DNA from: Podospora pseudoanserina
Taxonomy: Eukaryota > Ascomycota > Sordariomycetes > Sordariales > Podosporaceae
DNA: 64,000 nt
Direction of reading: 5' to 3'
Assembly (NCBI RefSeq): GCF_035222485.1
Contig: NC_085924.1
Location: 3,658,001-3,722,000, forward strand
This document shows, piece by piece, positions 43,873-55,084 of this stretch; position 1 is the stretch's first letter; the number at the start of each line of letters is the position of its first letter. The position numbers were made by a program, and so were the translations under genes. Below the pieces are notes generated by a model. That model saw only the letters and a program-made list of their open reading frames with translations. It did no database searches and had not been told where the DNA came from.

Positions 43873-46800
43873 TCTTCCCTGGTCGTGGGGGGGGGGTTGC
43901 GGTGCCCTTCTGGTCTCCGACTGGAAGAGCTGTTTGGCTGAAACGGGGGGGGATGGTCGGTCGAGGTTTGGTGAAGGGTGAGGAGGTGAGGACGAAGAAG
44001 GAAGGACGACAGCATGGGAAAGTCGTGTCTAATGTACCCCAACCCATTCCTCGCCCCCGTCACATTCTTGATCGACTTTAGCGACTCGCACTCTGCTCAT
44101 CCCCGTCACAGCTCCCATAACTACTCCATTTCCCCCGCATCCTGTCAGCTAGCTACCGTCTCCATCGAGCTGGACTGCACGCTACACTAGCACACTAGGT
44201 AGGTAGGGTCTTGGAGTCGAGGCCAAGTTCCAGGTCCCCTGTCCAATCCAACCGTCGGCTGCATGTCACTCACACCGCATCCTTGCTCTCTGCTCGAAAG
44301 AAACCGAGGCCGGTGGTTGCCAAGAGGAGCCGGACCTATCGCAGCGCCGCAACGTCGGACAGCAAGCCTGCCTTATACACCACCGCTCTAGATCCATGAT
44401 GCCAGTAAGCTCCACGCATCCTGCCAACTCAAGCCGATAGTTCCAAACGCTCAAACAGTCGGAAAGCCCACACCGGTCCTCCTTATCGCAGTATTCTTTC
44501 TTCTCGTACAGGCCAGATCGAACCGGCGATGACCGCCTCTTTCGTGTAAGCAAAGGGCTCCATCTCCCAACATTCAGAGGGGCGAGCCCGCCTCCCCGCC
44601 TTGACAGATGGAGCCAACCCCAGGTTTTCCGGCCCCGTTTCCCACGAACGGACCCTCTTACCAAGACTCTGGGAAGGGGTGAGCAAAGGTTGGCGGGGGA
44701 ATTTGGTGGCCTCTCAGATCTTCGGTGAATCTCAGCAGATGGAATTCACTTCCGGATTAGGATGGCATCACCGTTGAGCGTGCGCATCCAAGCACGTGGA
44801 GGCGAGACCAGACTAACGTTATTGGTCTTTTGTTGTACGGTAGTGCTGCAGGCTGGACTGACGGCAGCAGATACTGAAGTGAAGTTTGTACCGGAAATCA
44901 TCTCGCGGCCACCTTGCCGCACGCCAGTGCCGCCCCCTTTCCCCAGTGTTCGTTGAGAACTGCGGAGAAAACAGGTCCACTGCTTGTCTCCTCTTCCCCA
45001 GACTCGAGAATCCACAGTGGCACAGTGGCAGGTTGGCTCCAATTTTCTCCGCATTTTAGCACGTCTTGAGGCTGCGTTAGGCGCGGAAGCTAAAATGTCG
45101 ACGATTCCAAACCGAGACGTGACCGAGTTCAGGCGTTGCTTGCGATTGGTTCGAACGAGTGCGGGGGAAAGTCTTGGACTTGTCTTGGCCAGGTCTTTGG
45201 GGGCAGGCCTGGGGGAATGGTGAGGTCGTTGAGGGGCTCATACGATGGGTGTCGACGCCAAACAGCTTGTTCATGACGCTCTGTGGCGTCGACCATGGCT
45301 CTTGATTCCCCTTGGCAGCACCGACTTGGTTGAAACCGTCGCTAGAACTCGGCACGATGGTACTGAAGCCGAGGTAATAGGGCAGAGCCAAGTATTGAGG
45401 CTGACTGCTTGTTTTCGTGGGTTGACGACTTCCCGTGAAGAGTGTTTTTTTTTGTTTTTTTTTTTTTTGGGTGGTTTGGAATCTCGGAAGAAACGGGCGG
45501 AAACAGGCAGGAATTAGAGAAGCTGAAAGCTCGAGGTCCACTGTGGATATCATGAGGTTGTTAGTGGACTCATCGAAGTCTCCAGACTCCAGAGTTCGTC
45601 GTGTTCCCAGCATCATGACTCGTGAAGTATCGGAAGGGGGATCTGCCCAGATCTGGGCAAATCCGGGGTAGCGCTACCGAGAGACAGGATGGACCACACG
45701 TGCGTTACGTCGTGCAATAATCCGGGGACTCGGACGGCTCCCGAAGACGCATGGTTGACCTTTGACGGAAGCCATCTTGGTGATTGGAGTGCCGGCCGTG
45801 GTCTCGACCTCGGTCGCTAGCTTTTCCCTTTTCTCCAACTTCTTAGGGCTCGATAGACGCATTCTTTGCATTCTTGGGGGCGGTCTGCCATTGGGTCATG
45901 TGACGGATTGGGTATGTGATGGAGATGGTTGGAGGACGTTGGGTAGGAGAACAGGGGTCGAGGGGGGGGGCCCATGATCCAAATCTCCTTTCTCTGTAGC
46001 GAATGGATGGTGAGTGGATGCCGAGGTCAGAAAATAGGGATACGAAGAAGACACGAACCGTTGGGCAAATCTTGGAGAATATGATGAATCGGAGACGAGA
46101 TTGCTCCTGATGAGGAAGGGGCAAATGTGGTTCAACTGGTGTTGGATGCCCTTTCCCAACCAGTTTCTTGAGCATTGAGAAGGAACGGGGATGTCTGACA
46201 ACCAACATCTACGTAGCAAACATCAATCCTGGGCAATAGCACCAGCCCGACCACATCGAAACCGGGCTGCCAGAAATAACAAACAGGTTGCAATCCCTCG
46301 CTCGCTCGTCCTTCTCCCGAACTCCAAGACCGGCACTTTGGGGATGCCGGCACACGTCTCCCCGCAAAATCCACCTCTTTACCCCAGGGAACTGCAACAT
46401 TGAGGTGCATTCCCGGACCCGGCACCTTTAAACGCCTGGTAGCGTCTCACAGCAGCATCAGAGCGAGCATACCCAGAGTCGGGTCAAACCATCACTGTTG
46501 CCTTTTCCTCCTCCATCCCAAGACCGCAAATCTTATTCCGGTACTTCACAAATGTTTCTGAGAATGTTAAACTTTGAGCTTTCTCGATCTGGATCGAAAC
46601 TTCAACAATGCGCTCGATCTCTTGTCACCAGCTATTGCTGGCGCAATGATCGTGGACCACGCCTCGCCATTGTTCCAAGTCATCGAAGAATCTGCTCTGC
46701 TGCTGTCCACGTGTGAGTAACAGTGGTGGCCGCATCTGAGTCTGAAGCCTGCGCGCAAGTATCAATGCATCTCACATGTTCTTCTTCAAGCTTGAAAAGC

Positions 46801-47299
46801 ACCTGTTGTGGTGGATGACGTGTCTTTGATTCTTAGGCGAGCCATACCATCCAAGGATAGACCAGAACACCACTCTTCAACAGACCCGACGAACCCTCCT
46901 GCTTCTTAGGCATCTTCGCAAACCACGAACCGGCGCTGCTTCGGGCTGTCGAGCCGCTCGGCATGGTTGGGAGCAAAACCCATCTAAATAAATTGAACAC
47001 CCCCAATCCGGACCTCCCCCTTCCGCCCTCGATACGCCGCAACATGACTTCGCGGGAACTCTGCACACGCAAAACGACCTCGAACCAGGGCTTGGCCATG
47101 TAAATAGATTCATCAAAACACCCCGGCACATGGGCGGGAGCACAGCGATTGGACAAGTTGTATACAAGAGGTGTCATTGACACCCAAGATGAGCTTGACT
47201 GCAAACAAGCTATAAAGAGACTCTTTGTCTTGACGCCATTGCCATGTTGATCTCCTCAGCTCAGTCTTGACCATCACCAGGTGTTTCTCTGCCCCCAGG
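43873..47299. other. 3.4-kb gene-poor region upstream of the AA9 gene
   Basis: The longest gene-free stretch in the window. The ORFs reach 179 aa but have unbalanced compositions, no recognisable motif and no plausible introns. I see no transposon ends, tRNA or clear repeat. It contains the 5' region of the MFS gene on the left and the promoter of the AA9 gene on the right. Confidence 0.45.
47211..47217 (+). promoter_or_regulatory. Probable TATA box of the AA9 gene
   Basis: TATAAAG lies 89 bp upstream of the AA9 start codon, a normal distance for a strongly inducible secreted-enzyme gene with a short leader. A CCCCAG sequence overlapping 47293-47298 fits the loose CreA consensus on the opposite strand, but that is weak evidence. 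Confidence 0.45.
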
Positions 47300-48346
47300 A
47301 TGAAGTTCTTGTCCCTTCTTGCCGCTGCCTCCACGGCGACGGCTCATACCATCTTTGTCCAGCTCGATGCCGGGGGCAAGGTGTATCCTGTCTCGCACGC
47401 TATCCGGACCCCCACCTATGATGGCCCGATCACCAACGTTAACTCGAATGACTTGGCCTGCAATGGGGGGCCAAACCCGACGATGAAGTCGAATGAGGTC
47501 ATCACCGTCCAGGCAGGCACGACGGTCAAAGCGGTGTGGAGGCACACGCTGACTTCGGGGCCAAATAATGTCATGGATGCTTCCCACAAGGGGCCGACGT
47601 TGGCGTATTTGAAAAAGGTTAGCAATGCGCTGACCGACACGGGGATTGGAGGGGGGTGGTTCAAGATTCAGGAGGATGGCTATAACGGGGAATTGGGGGA
47701 CCAGCAAGGTTATCAATAATGCTGGGTTGCATTATATGTTTGTTTCCTCCCCCCCTTTTTTTTTCTTTGTTGTATGAGCCTTCGTGGCTGATATCAGTAC
47801 TAGTGATATCCCCTCGTGCATCGCCCCGGGCCAATACCTCCTTCGCGCCGAGATGATTGCTCTCCACGGCGCTGGTTCGTCCGGTGGTGCTCAGCTTTAT
47901 GTACGTCCCCTTCCTCCTTCCCCCTTCCCCCTTCCCCCCTCTTACATCGTGCTAACGCAGGTTTGTAGATGGAATGCGCCCAAATCAACGTCGTCGGCGG
48001 GACTGGCGCCGTCTCGCCCAAGACGTACTCCATCCCCGGCATCTACAAGTCCAACGACCCGGGTATTTTGGTCAACATCTACTCCATGACCACGTCCTCA
48101 AAGTACACCATCCCTGGCCCACCCCTCTTCACCTGCGCCGGCGGCAGCGGAGGATCAGGTCCGGTGACGACCCAACCCGAACCAGTGGTGGAGGTGCCAG
48201 CCCCGACCCAGCCAGAGCCGGTGGACAGCGGGTGTGAGGCTGCGCAGTGGCAGCAGTGCGGTGGGCAGAATTATTCTGGTTGCACCAGGTGCGCGGCTGG
48301 GTTTACGTGTAAGAATATCAATCAGTACTATCATCAGTGCTCGTAG
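47300..48346 (+). CDS. AA9 lytic polysaccharide monooxygenase with C-terminal CBM1, one apparent frameshift
   Basis: Secreted copper enzyme that oxidatively cleaves cellulose. Exons are 47300..47737, 47804..47900 and 47969..48346 (introns 66 and 68 bp). A signal peptide ([15 protein letters not shown]) is followed at once by the copper-binding His of [11 protein letters not shown]. The second copper His region is [13 protein letters not shown], and the axial Tyr lies in [18 protein letters not shown] Pro/Glu/Thr linker leads to a CBM1 ([19 protein letters not shown] ending YYHQC). Frame one stops at 47719, whereas the family motif GTSKVINN plus GLHYI sits one frame over. One surplus T at 47693-47694 explains this; the corrected protein would be 303 aa. 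Either a consensus error or a recent pseudogene. It is convergent with RidA, 115 bp apart. Confidence 0.85.
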
Positions 48347-48461
48347 GGGTACTTTTGAGAGAAGGGGGAAGGGCACGGTGTCGGTAGCGTTGGTAGGGGA
48401 AAGATCTGGGTTGGACAAAGTTGCGCATCGTTGTAAATACGTGTAATTCAGTACACATCTC

Positions 48462-48985
48462 TCAGAGCTTAGCCTTTGGCATCTCAGCAGCAATGCACTC
48501 CACCTCAACATCAGTCCCCAAAGGCAGCTGGTAAACAGCTACACAAGTCCGCGCCTATGCGATGCACCCCCATCAGCAAATACTCAGTCGGCCAGCAAAG
48601 GTTGCAAGACCTACCGGCTTGGGCTCTTTGGTAAAGAACTGATCATAAACCTCGTTCATGTCCTTGAAGTTCTTCATGTCGGTCAAGAAGACATTGACCT
48701 TTGCGACATGGTCTAGGCTGCTTCCCGCCGCTAGGAGGACCTCCTTGAGGTTGTCGAGGCATTGTCTCTGGTTTGTGTGTCAAAAATATGCAAGGTATCC
48801 GAGAAAGGAGCCGATGGATGGATTCTTACCACGCGATCTTGGAAGGAACCCTCGATGAACTTTCCAGTCTTGGGATCGGTGGCGAGAGAGCCGGAGCAGA
48901 ACACCATGCCGTTGTGCTTGATGGCTTGGCTGAGCTGCGGGATGGGCGCGGGGGCGTTTTGGGTGAAGACGGCGGTGGGGGCCAT
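48462..48985 (-). CDS. RidA/YjgF/YER057c family reactive-imine deaminase (Mmf1/Hmf1-like)
   Basis: Small trimeric enzyme that hydrolyses reactive enamine/imine intermediates such as 2-aminoacrylate, protecting PLP enzymes. Three exons, 48830..48985, 48615..48767 and 48462..48554 (introns 62 and 60 bp, all phase 0), give 133 aa, the standard size. Family motifs are clear: PAPIPQLSQAIKHNGMVFCS GSLATDPKTG, then CLDNLKEVLLAAGSSLDHVA KVNVFLTDM, and the active-site region ARTCVAVYQLPLGTDVEVEC followed by IAAEM. No mitochondrial presequence is obvious. This gene is in the same window as SHMT, another PLP enzyme, but they are not neighbours. Confidence 0.93.
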
Positions 48986-49582
48986 GGTGGCTAAGGATCA
49001 TGGGTGAAGTATGTTTTTGAAACGAGGAAGTGATTGGTGTTGGTGAAGAAGAGGAGGCGGTGTGGTTGGGAGGAGAGAAAACAACTCCACAGATGTCAAG
49101 CTAGAGATGATGGATATCTCGCCCCGCGTCCTATTGCTGATCAGGGAGGTGCATAGATATCCTCTTGCAGCGCAACTCCGTGAGGTCGTCAAGGCGGGGT
49201 TGTCTTTTTAGAACAGGATTACGGTTCTATATAAGCAATCGAGGTTTTCCATTGAGCAACATCGTATCTTCAAATGGGCAAGAAAGACTCTGGGTGAATA
49301 TTGACCCCTGGTTCCTGGCGATTAACCCCTGTCTCTTTTCCTAGAAGAACACGCCAGCAACGGAGCACAGACCACCAAAAACGCAAAGGCCTGAATCCTG
49401 ACGTAACCACAGCGTTCTCAAAAATCACTGGCTTGACTTACACCACCAAAACGGTGTGAAATTGCAACGTCTAACTCATTCACTCTCACAACATGTTCCC
49501 TAATTTTTCACCATAACCATTCTTTTTTTGACTTGCACTCTCGTACTTGAGTCAGCAATCCAAATCGACACCAATTCACTCG
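48986..49582. promoter_or_regulatory. Divergent RidA/LETM1-like intergenic region
   Basis: 597 bp between two divergent starts; no gene is seen. Confidence 0.45.
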
Positions 49583-50659
49583 ATGAGAACCCCCATCCTC
49601 CTCAGCGCCCACCGCGCTGCTGCTCACTACCGCCCACTCGGCCTCACAAAATCTCATCATGCCGCCTTGTCCAACTCAACTCTCATAGCTCACTCACGTC
49701 TTCACTTCCAACACCGATTCAACTCCTCCTCCTCCTCCTCCTCCTCCTCCCCCTCCTCCTCCCCCAACCCCCCCCTCCCGCTCAACCTCACCCCCAAGAC
49801 ATCCAATACAACAAAACCCTCAACCCACCCCCCACCACCCGTCCCCCCCTTTTTCCATCCCTGAAAACAACCCCTCCCTCTCCCTCCCACGGAACCTCCT
49901 CGCCAAAGGCAAGGCCATCCTGACGTTTTACAAAACCGGCCTCAAATCCATCCTCGTGAACCGCCGCCTCTGCTACACGCCCCTCGACTCTTTGCCTGAG
50001 CCGCTCAAGCAGTTGAAACCCTACCCCGACACGCGCGCGGCGCTGATACTGAAGTCCCGGTTGAGGCATGATTTGGGGAGGCTGATGCCCCTTTCGTTGA
50101 TATTGCTTGTCTGCGCCGAGTTCACGCCTGTGGTTATACTGGGGGCGCCGAACTTGAAGGTCACGCCGTTGACGTGTCGGATGCCGAGGGAGGTTGAGGC
50201 GATCAGGGGGAGGGATAGGGTTGTGAGGAAAAGGGCGAGGGAGCTGTACGGGAAGGGGGAGGGGGAGGTGGATGTGGTTGTTGGGGAGGTGCTGAGGGTG
50301 GGGAGGCCGAGGTTTGTGCCGGGGTGGATTTATCCGGGCGTGATGAGGAAGGGGAAACTGGAGAGGAGGCTGGCGTGGATTGTGGCGGATGATGCGATGA
50401 TTGTACAGGGCGGGGGGGAGGGGGAGTTGGTGGTGGAGGAGGTGAGGGTGGCGTTGGAGGAGAGGGGGGTTGATGTGCTGGGGAAGGGGAGGAGGAGCTG
50501 AGGGGGTTGTTGAGGAAGTGGTTGGAGATCACGGCGCAGGTGGAGGATTTGGATGTGAGGAGGGAGGTGGTCAAGAGGATGGTGCTGCAGGGCGAGGAGA
50601 GGTGGGGGAGGTGGGAGAGGTGGGAGGAGAGTAAATTGACGGTGGAGGGTTGGATTTGA
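49583..50659 (+). CDS. LETM1 ribosome-binding-domain-like mitochondrial protein, two apparent frameshifts
   Basis: Probably an inner-mitochondrial-membrane protein of the LETM1/Mdm38 group. Frame one starts at ATG 49583 with an Arg/His/Ser presequence and a serine run encoded by (TCC)n. Frame two carries the core: SLPRNLLAKGKAILTFYKTG, then LRHDLGRLMPLSLILLVCAE FTPVV (one membrane segment) and LTCRMPREVE. Frame two stops at 50501. Frame three continues with EEELRGLLRKWLEITAQVED and WGRWERWEESKLTVEGWI to TGA 50657-50659. The first switch equals one extra base in the C-runs around 49825-49850. The second equals one missing G near 50485-50495. Corrected length is 358 aa. The assignment to LETM1-RBD is by motif memory only. 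Confidence 0.65.
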
Positions 50660-51802
50660 GATGTTGGTATGATTGGGTGGTGCAGCGTGGAGCTGAGGGT
50701 TGGGAAAAGCGCGGGTTGGAATTTGGAGGAGGTTTGAACGTACATGTTTTTGTTTGTGGGAGATAGACCTTGGCGTGATTAGATTATAGACAGTACAATG
50801 TAGATACACCTTACAGTCATGACAGGTGCATCTCCGGCTTCGCCTGGGCGATGAATCTCGGTTGCTGACTACACTCCATATGGGCGCTCTCGACTGCCTT
50901 CCTAACGAGGCTGAAGATTTCTTAGGTTGCGCAACTGCACTTGAGTTACTGGAAGACCACACGCCGCAGAAATAAAAGGACAACCTCGCACGGCTGCAAG
51001 CCGTATCAGCAGCGCCTCAACAGCTACATGTGAGTCGAGGCCCTGTATTGTCTTGATGGTGCCCGCAGTAGGTGTGTTGGCGTCGTACTCTTTGAGCGCC
51101 TGGGCAGATCACAACACCTGAAGAAATGCTTCACGAGACAGGCGAGAAGATGGATTTGCAGAAGGGCCGGGCGGCAGGTAGTCGACATGCTGAGCAGAAC
51201 ATCAACCACCCCCGAGGGAGCCACAGTTTACATATTACTCCAGCCAAGCAACTTTCACCAGCAGCCACCTCAATACCCTTCTCGCACCAACTAGCCAGGT
51301 GGTCAAGTTGTTTTGGGTAACGAGACTGCTGGAACATGTGGAATGGCACCCGCGAAAGGGCCCAAACCACCGCCGGTCACCTTCCACAGAATAACTGACG
51401 GGGGGAGTGAAGCACACAACCCTAACCCCCAACGTGGTATGACCCCTGTTGAAACAATTTGACAGCTTTGCTCTGCTGCCCCCACATTTTCCCACGATCT
51501 CCAAAATATCCCGACGAACGCCCCACCCCACTCGCTCGGCGGGCCTGGTGTCAAAACGTGGCTTGCGTGGAGTGTCCAGGAATGGTAATAGCTTTTTGTG
51601 TTTGTCTGGCCGCGGTTCCATGTTTTTGTTGAGGAGAGCAGCTGGCTGAAGCTGAACCTTCCTTCGGTCATTACTCGTGTTGTTGTTTCAACTTTCCGAG
51701 GTCCAGCCTCACTCGCTGTTTACATACATACATACACCACCGGATCTGCCTTGACGGAAGCCTCGGGGAATGGCAAATAACCACTGAGAAAACTTGGACA
51801 AA
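50660..51802. other. Intergenic region between LETM1-like and reductase genes
   Basis: 1.1 kb without a credible gene. A short (CATA)n run lies at about 51722-51735. No regulatory site could be named. Confidence 0.45.
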
Positions 51803-53791
51803 ATGGGACTGTTCACCTACCGCTTCATCGAAGGCCTGACCGAAGCCGAAAAGCAGGCACGGCGCCGGGCGCTGGACAACTACGGCCTTGCGGCTCAGCT
51901 TTCGGATTTGCTGCCGGTGGTGTTGATCTTGCTGTATAGGCTGACGAAGTGGGTTGTGAAGGAGAGGGTGGATGGGAGTGCCAATGGGGAGTATGCTGCT
52001 GTGCCGAGCTCGCCGGTGATGAAGAAGAGGAGGGAGGAGGGGGTGAGGTCTTGGAGCATGAGGAAGAGGCGGTTGCGGTGGTGGTTGGGGGAGGATGTGG
52101 TTGCGGCGGGGCATGTTTACGGGCAGAGGGATCGTGAGTTTTTTTTTTTTTTTTTTTGTTTTTTGTTTTCAGGAGGTGTAGGTACAAGGGTGAAAGCTAA
52201 CGGTTGATAGAATGGATTGTTGGGGTCGTGTGGTTTCTTTGGCTGGCGGTGCTCTCAATCAAGGATACGGGAGAGGGCGAGTTGTGTCTCTACATCCATG
52301 TAAAGTGAGATGCTAACAGTCATGACAGACTACCTCCATCTAACCAAACGCTTCGGCATCGTCGCCGTCTCCCAGTACCCCCTCCAATACCTCCTCTCCC
52401 TTAAGTCCCTCAACCCCTTCTCCTACCTCCTCAAATCCTCCCACGAACAAGTCAACCGCTGGCACCGCGTCTCGGCCCGGGTAACCACCACCCTCTTGTT
52501 CATCCACGCGGCCCTCTACCTGAACTTCTACATCCAAAACAACCGCCTCTACCGCCTCGGCGTCCCCCTCGTCCTCGCCGGCGTCGTCGCCTTCTTTTCC
52601 CTCAACCTCATGCTCACCACCGCCCTCCGCCCCGTCCGCCGCTTCTCCTACCGCCTCTTCTTCATCACCCACCTCCTCCTCGCCATCTCCATCCCCTTCC
52701 TCGTCCTCTTCCACGCCGCCCCGGCAAGGTCATACATGATCCAGGCCCTGCTCGTCTTTTTTGTCGATCTGATCTCGAGAAAAATGGACACGGTGACTGG
52801 CCACGCAAAGTTTGAGTCCATCCCGGGCACGAACCTCGTCAAACTCAGCGCTGCGATCCCTCACGTCAAGATCAATCGGTTCAGGGGCAGCCCGGGGAGC
52901 CACATCTACCTCTCCATCCCCGCAGCAGCAAGAGCGACTTTCCAAGACCCGACGAGCATATCGCACCTGCTGTTTGAGTTTCTGTTCAACCCTTTTACTG
53001 TCGCGAGCGTGGGGGAGCAGGAGAGCGAGGTGACGATGATTGCGAGGCACAATGGGGGTCCGATGACGGCTGCGCTGGGACATTATGCTGTTTTGGCTAA
53101 GCAGCAGCAGCAGCAGCAGCAGCAACCTCCTTCTCGATCCGCCAACAGTTTGTCGATTCCCGACGCGAGAAACGAGGGGAAGATCCCGCTTAACATCGAG
53201 GGGCCGTACGGATCGGTGACGCACTTTCCGAATTTCGGCCAGTTTGACAGGGTGCTGCTCGTGGCGGGCGGTGTAGGGGCTACGTTCACTGTGCCGGTGT
53301 ACAAGTCTGTCGTGGCGGAGAACCCGAACGCGAAGGTGAAGATGGTTTGGAGCGTGAGGACTGCGGGGGATGCGACGTGGGCGCTGCTGAGGGAGGGGTT
53401 GATGGATGATGAGAATGTGCAGATATATGTCACGGGGGTGACGGAGGGGAGGACGAGGGGTGGGGTTTGGGATCAGCAACAGCAGGATGGGGGGGAGGGG
53501 AGTGGAGCGGAGGGGACGGAGATGAGCAGGATGTTTAGACGGAGGAGCGGGAGTAACAGCGGCGGGAGCGGTGGTGGTGGGACGGGGGGGAGGTTTACCA
53601 GTTTACATAATCGGCAGAGGCCGGATTTGAGGAGGGTGGTGGATGAGATGTTCAGGCATGGGCAGGAGGAGAAGGTGGCGGTTGTGGTGTGCGGGCCGGA
53701 GGAGATGGCGAGGGAGTTGAGGGAGTATGTGGGTGTTTGGGTGAGGAGGGGGAGGGTGGTTTGGTTTCACAAGGAGGGTTTTGGGTTTTGA
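51803..53791 (+). CDS. Ferric-reductase-like transmembrane flavocytochrome (FRE/AIM14 type)
   Basis: Membrane haem/FAD/NADPH oxidoreductase, metalloreductase or NOX-like; substrate unresolved. Three exons, 51803..52133, 52211..52276 and 52329..53791, give 619 aa. The second intron must use a GC donor (GCGAGT at 52277) to give DTGEDYLHLTKRFG. Haem-ligand-type His residues appear in RWHRVSAR, LLFIHAALYL, FFITHLLL and VLFHAAP. FAD binding is marked by FNPFTVAS (Asn replaces the usual His of HPFT). NAD(P)H binding is marked by VLLVAGGVGATFTVPVYKSV and VVVCGPEEMA, and the end is FHKEGFGF. A poly-Gln run (about 53101-53122) and a Gly/Ser-rich insert sit in loops of the NADPH domain. Confidence 0.85.
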
Positions 53792-54231
53792 GGGGGCTTT
53801 GATGGTTGGATAGATCGAGAAAGAGATTCTCAGAAGTATGCAGTAGTCGATGTAGACAAGGGATGTAACCTCATAGCCAGAACGTTGCTCATTTTTAGTT
53901 CTGGTAACCTGCAAAGCATGCTTGATACGAGATGCTAATTTGAACCCATACTTCACCAGCTGTTGACTTGAGAGCAACATCAGACGTCCCCCCCTCGCTT
54001 ATTCCGAAGGTAGATCATACAATTTCCATCCAAACCCACCCTCATATCTAGCATAACGAGCGATAAACCCACAAACACAACCACCATGAACCAGTAAATA
54101 AATTACGCCACCCCATTTTCCCCAAACAATAATCATCGTTGTTGGTTTCCAATATCCATGCAGCTTCTGTGATATCTTGTTTTCTTCTGGCAAAGACCTG
54201 AACATCAACCAGCAAGTCGTCACCCAGGTTC
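53792..54231. other. Convergent reductase/VanZ intergenic region
   Basis: 440 bp containing the 3' ends of both genes. No gene is seen. Confidence 0.45.
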
Positions 54232-55051
54232 CTAATCTGCTCTCTTCTTCCCGTTCACAACCCCCACCCTGCCAGCCCCTGAAGCAGCCCCCCCGATATC
54301 CTCCTCACTCTCCTCCTCTTCCTCCTCCTCATCATCCCAGTTGTCCACCTCATTCTCATCCCAATCATCCACCACCTCCTCCAAACTCTTTCCCCTTTCT
54401 TCCGTCGCAGCAGCAGCAGCAGCAGCAGTCGTCACACCCTGCTCCTGCTGCCCATCAAAACTCCTGCCCAACCCCAACCCCTCCCCCAACTCCAAATCCT
54501 CCTCCTCTCCATCATGCAACCTCTCCAGCTCCTCCCCAGCACCACCCTCGCCACCATATCTCCTCTGCCGTTTTCTTTCCAGCATCCGCTTATGATACCA
54601 CGAACACAACCCCACCGCCCCCAACGAACCGACTAAATTGGCGACGACATCATATGGATCAAACTCCCGACCGTTGGGGAGAAGGCCTTGCAGAATTTCC
54701 GAACCGATGCCGCCGCCGACGGTGCAGATGGCGAGGGTTAGGTTGAGGGTGCGGCGGCGGGTGGTGTCGATTACCCAGTAGAAGGCGAGGGTTAACAGGA
54801 AGAAGGTGAGGAAGTGGAGGGCTTTGTCGTTGAGGGGGAGGGAGGGGGAGAGTTGGAGGGTGGAGAGGCCGGCGTAGGCTGAGAGGAGGAGGAGGAGGGT
54901 GAAGACGCCTGGTTGATGGGGGAGGGGGGAGGGGCGGGATGTTAGTGGATGGTGTATATATATAAGGTTAGGTGGGGAGAAGGGGAATGGGGAATGGGGA
55001 ATGGGGAATGGGGAATGGGGAATGGTTACCTGCGAAGGGGAGCCGTATTCT

Positions 55052-55054
<3 letters not shown>
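54232..55054 (-). CDS. VanZ-like family membrane protein
   Basis: Small polytopic membrane protein of the VanZ-like family, function unknown in fungi. A 25-bp first exon (55030..55054, MRIRLPFA) and exon 2 (54232..54908) flank a 121-bp intron and give 233 aa. Four hydrophobic segments are visible: VFTLLLLLSAYAGLSTL, ALHFLTFFLLTLAFYWVI, LNLTLAICTVGGGIGSEILQ and DVVANLVGSLGAVGLCSWYH. The last two hold the VanZ signature GSEILQGLLPNGREFDPYDV with its acidic residues. A cytosolic tail of about 120 residues follows, with an Ala run and a strongly acidic Glu/Asp stretch. The intron contains a GGGGAAT tandem repeat. It is divergent from SPT7. Confidence 0.82.
54982..55024. repeat. (GGGGAAT)6 tandem repeat in the VanZ intron
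   Basis: Six perfect 7-bp units, next to a short TATATATA run, inside intron 1 of the VanZ-like gene and ending a few bases from its splice donor. Confidence 0.92.

Positions 55055-55084
<30 letters not shown>

Noticed and set aside
43873-47299. Possible hidden gene or transposon in the 3.4-kb gap
   Set aside because: No ORF has natural composition or motifs, and no inverted or long direct repeats were seen by eye; a search could still reveal a non-coding RNA.
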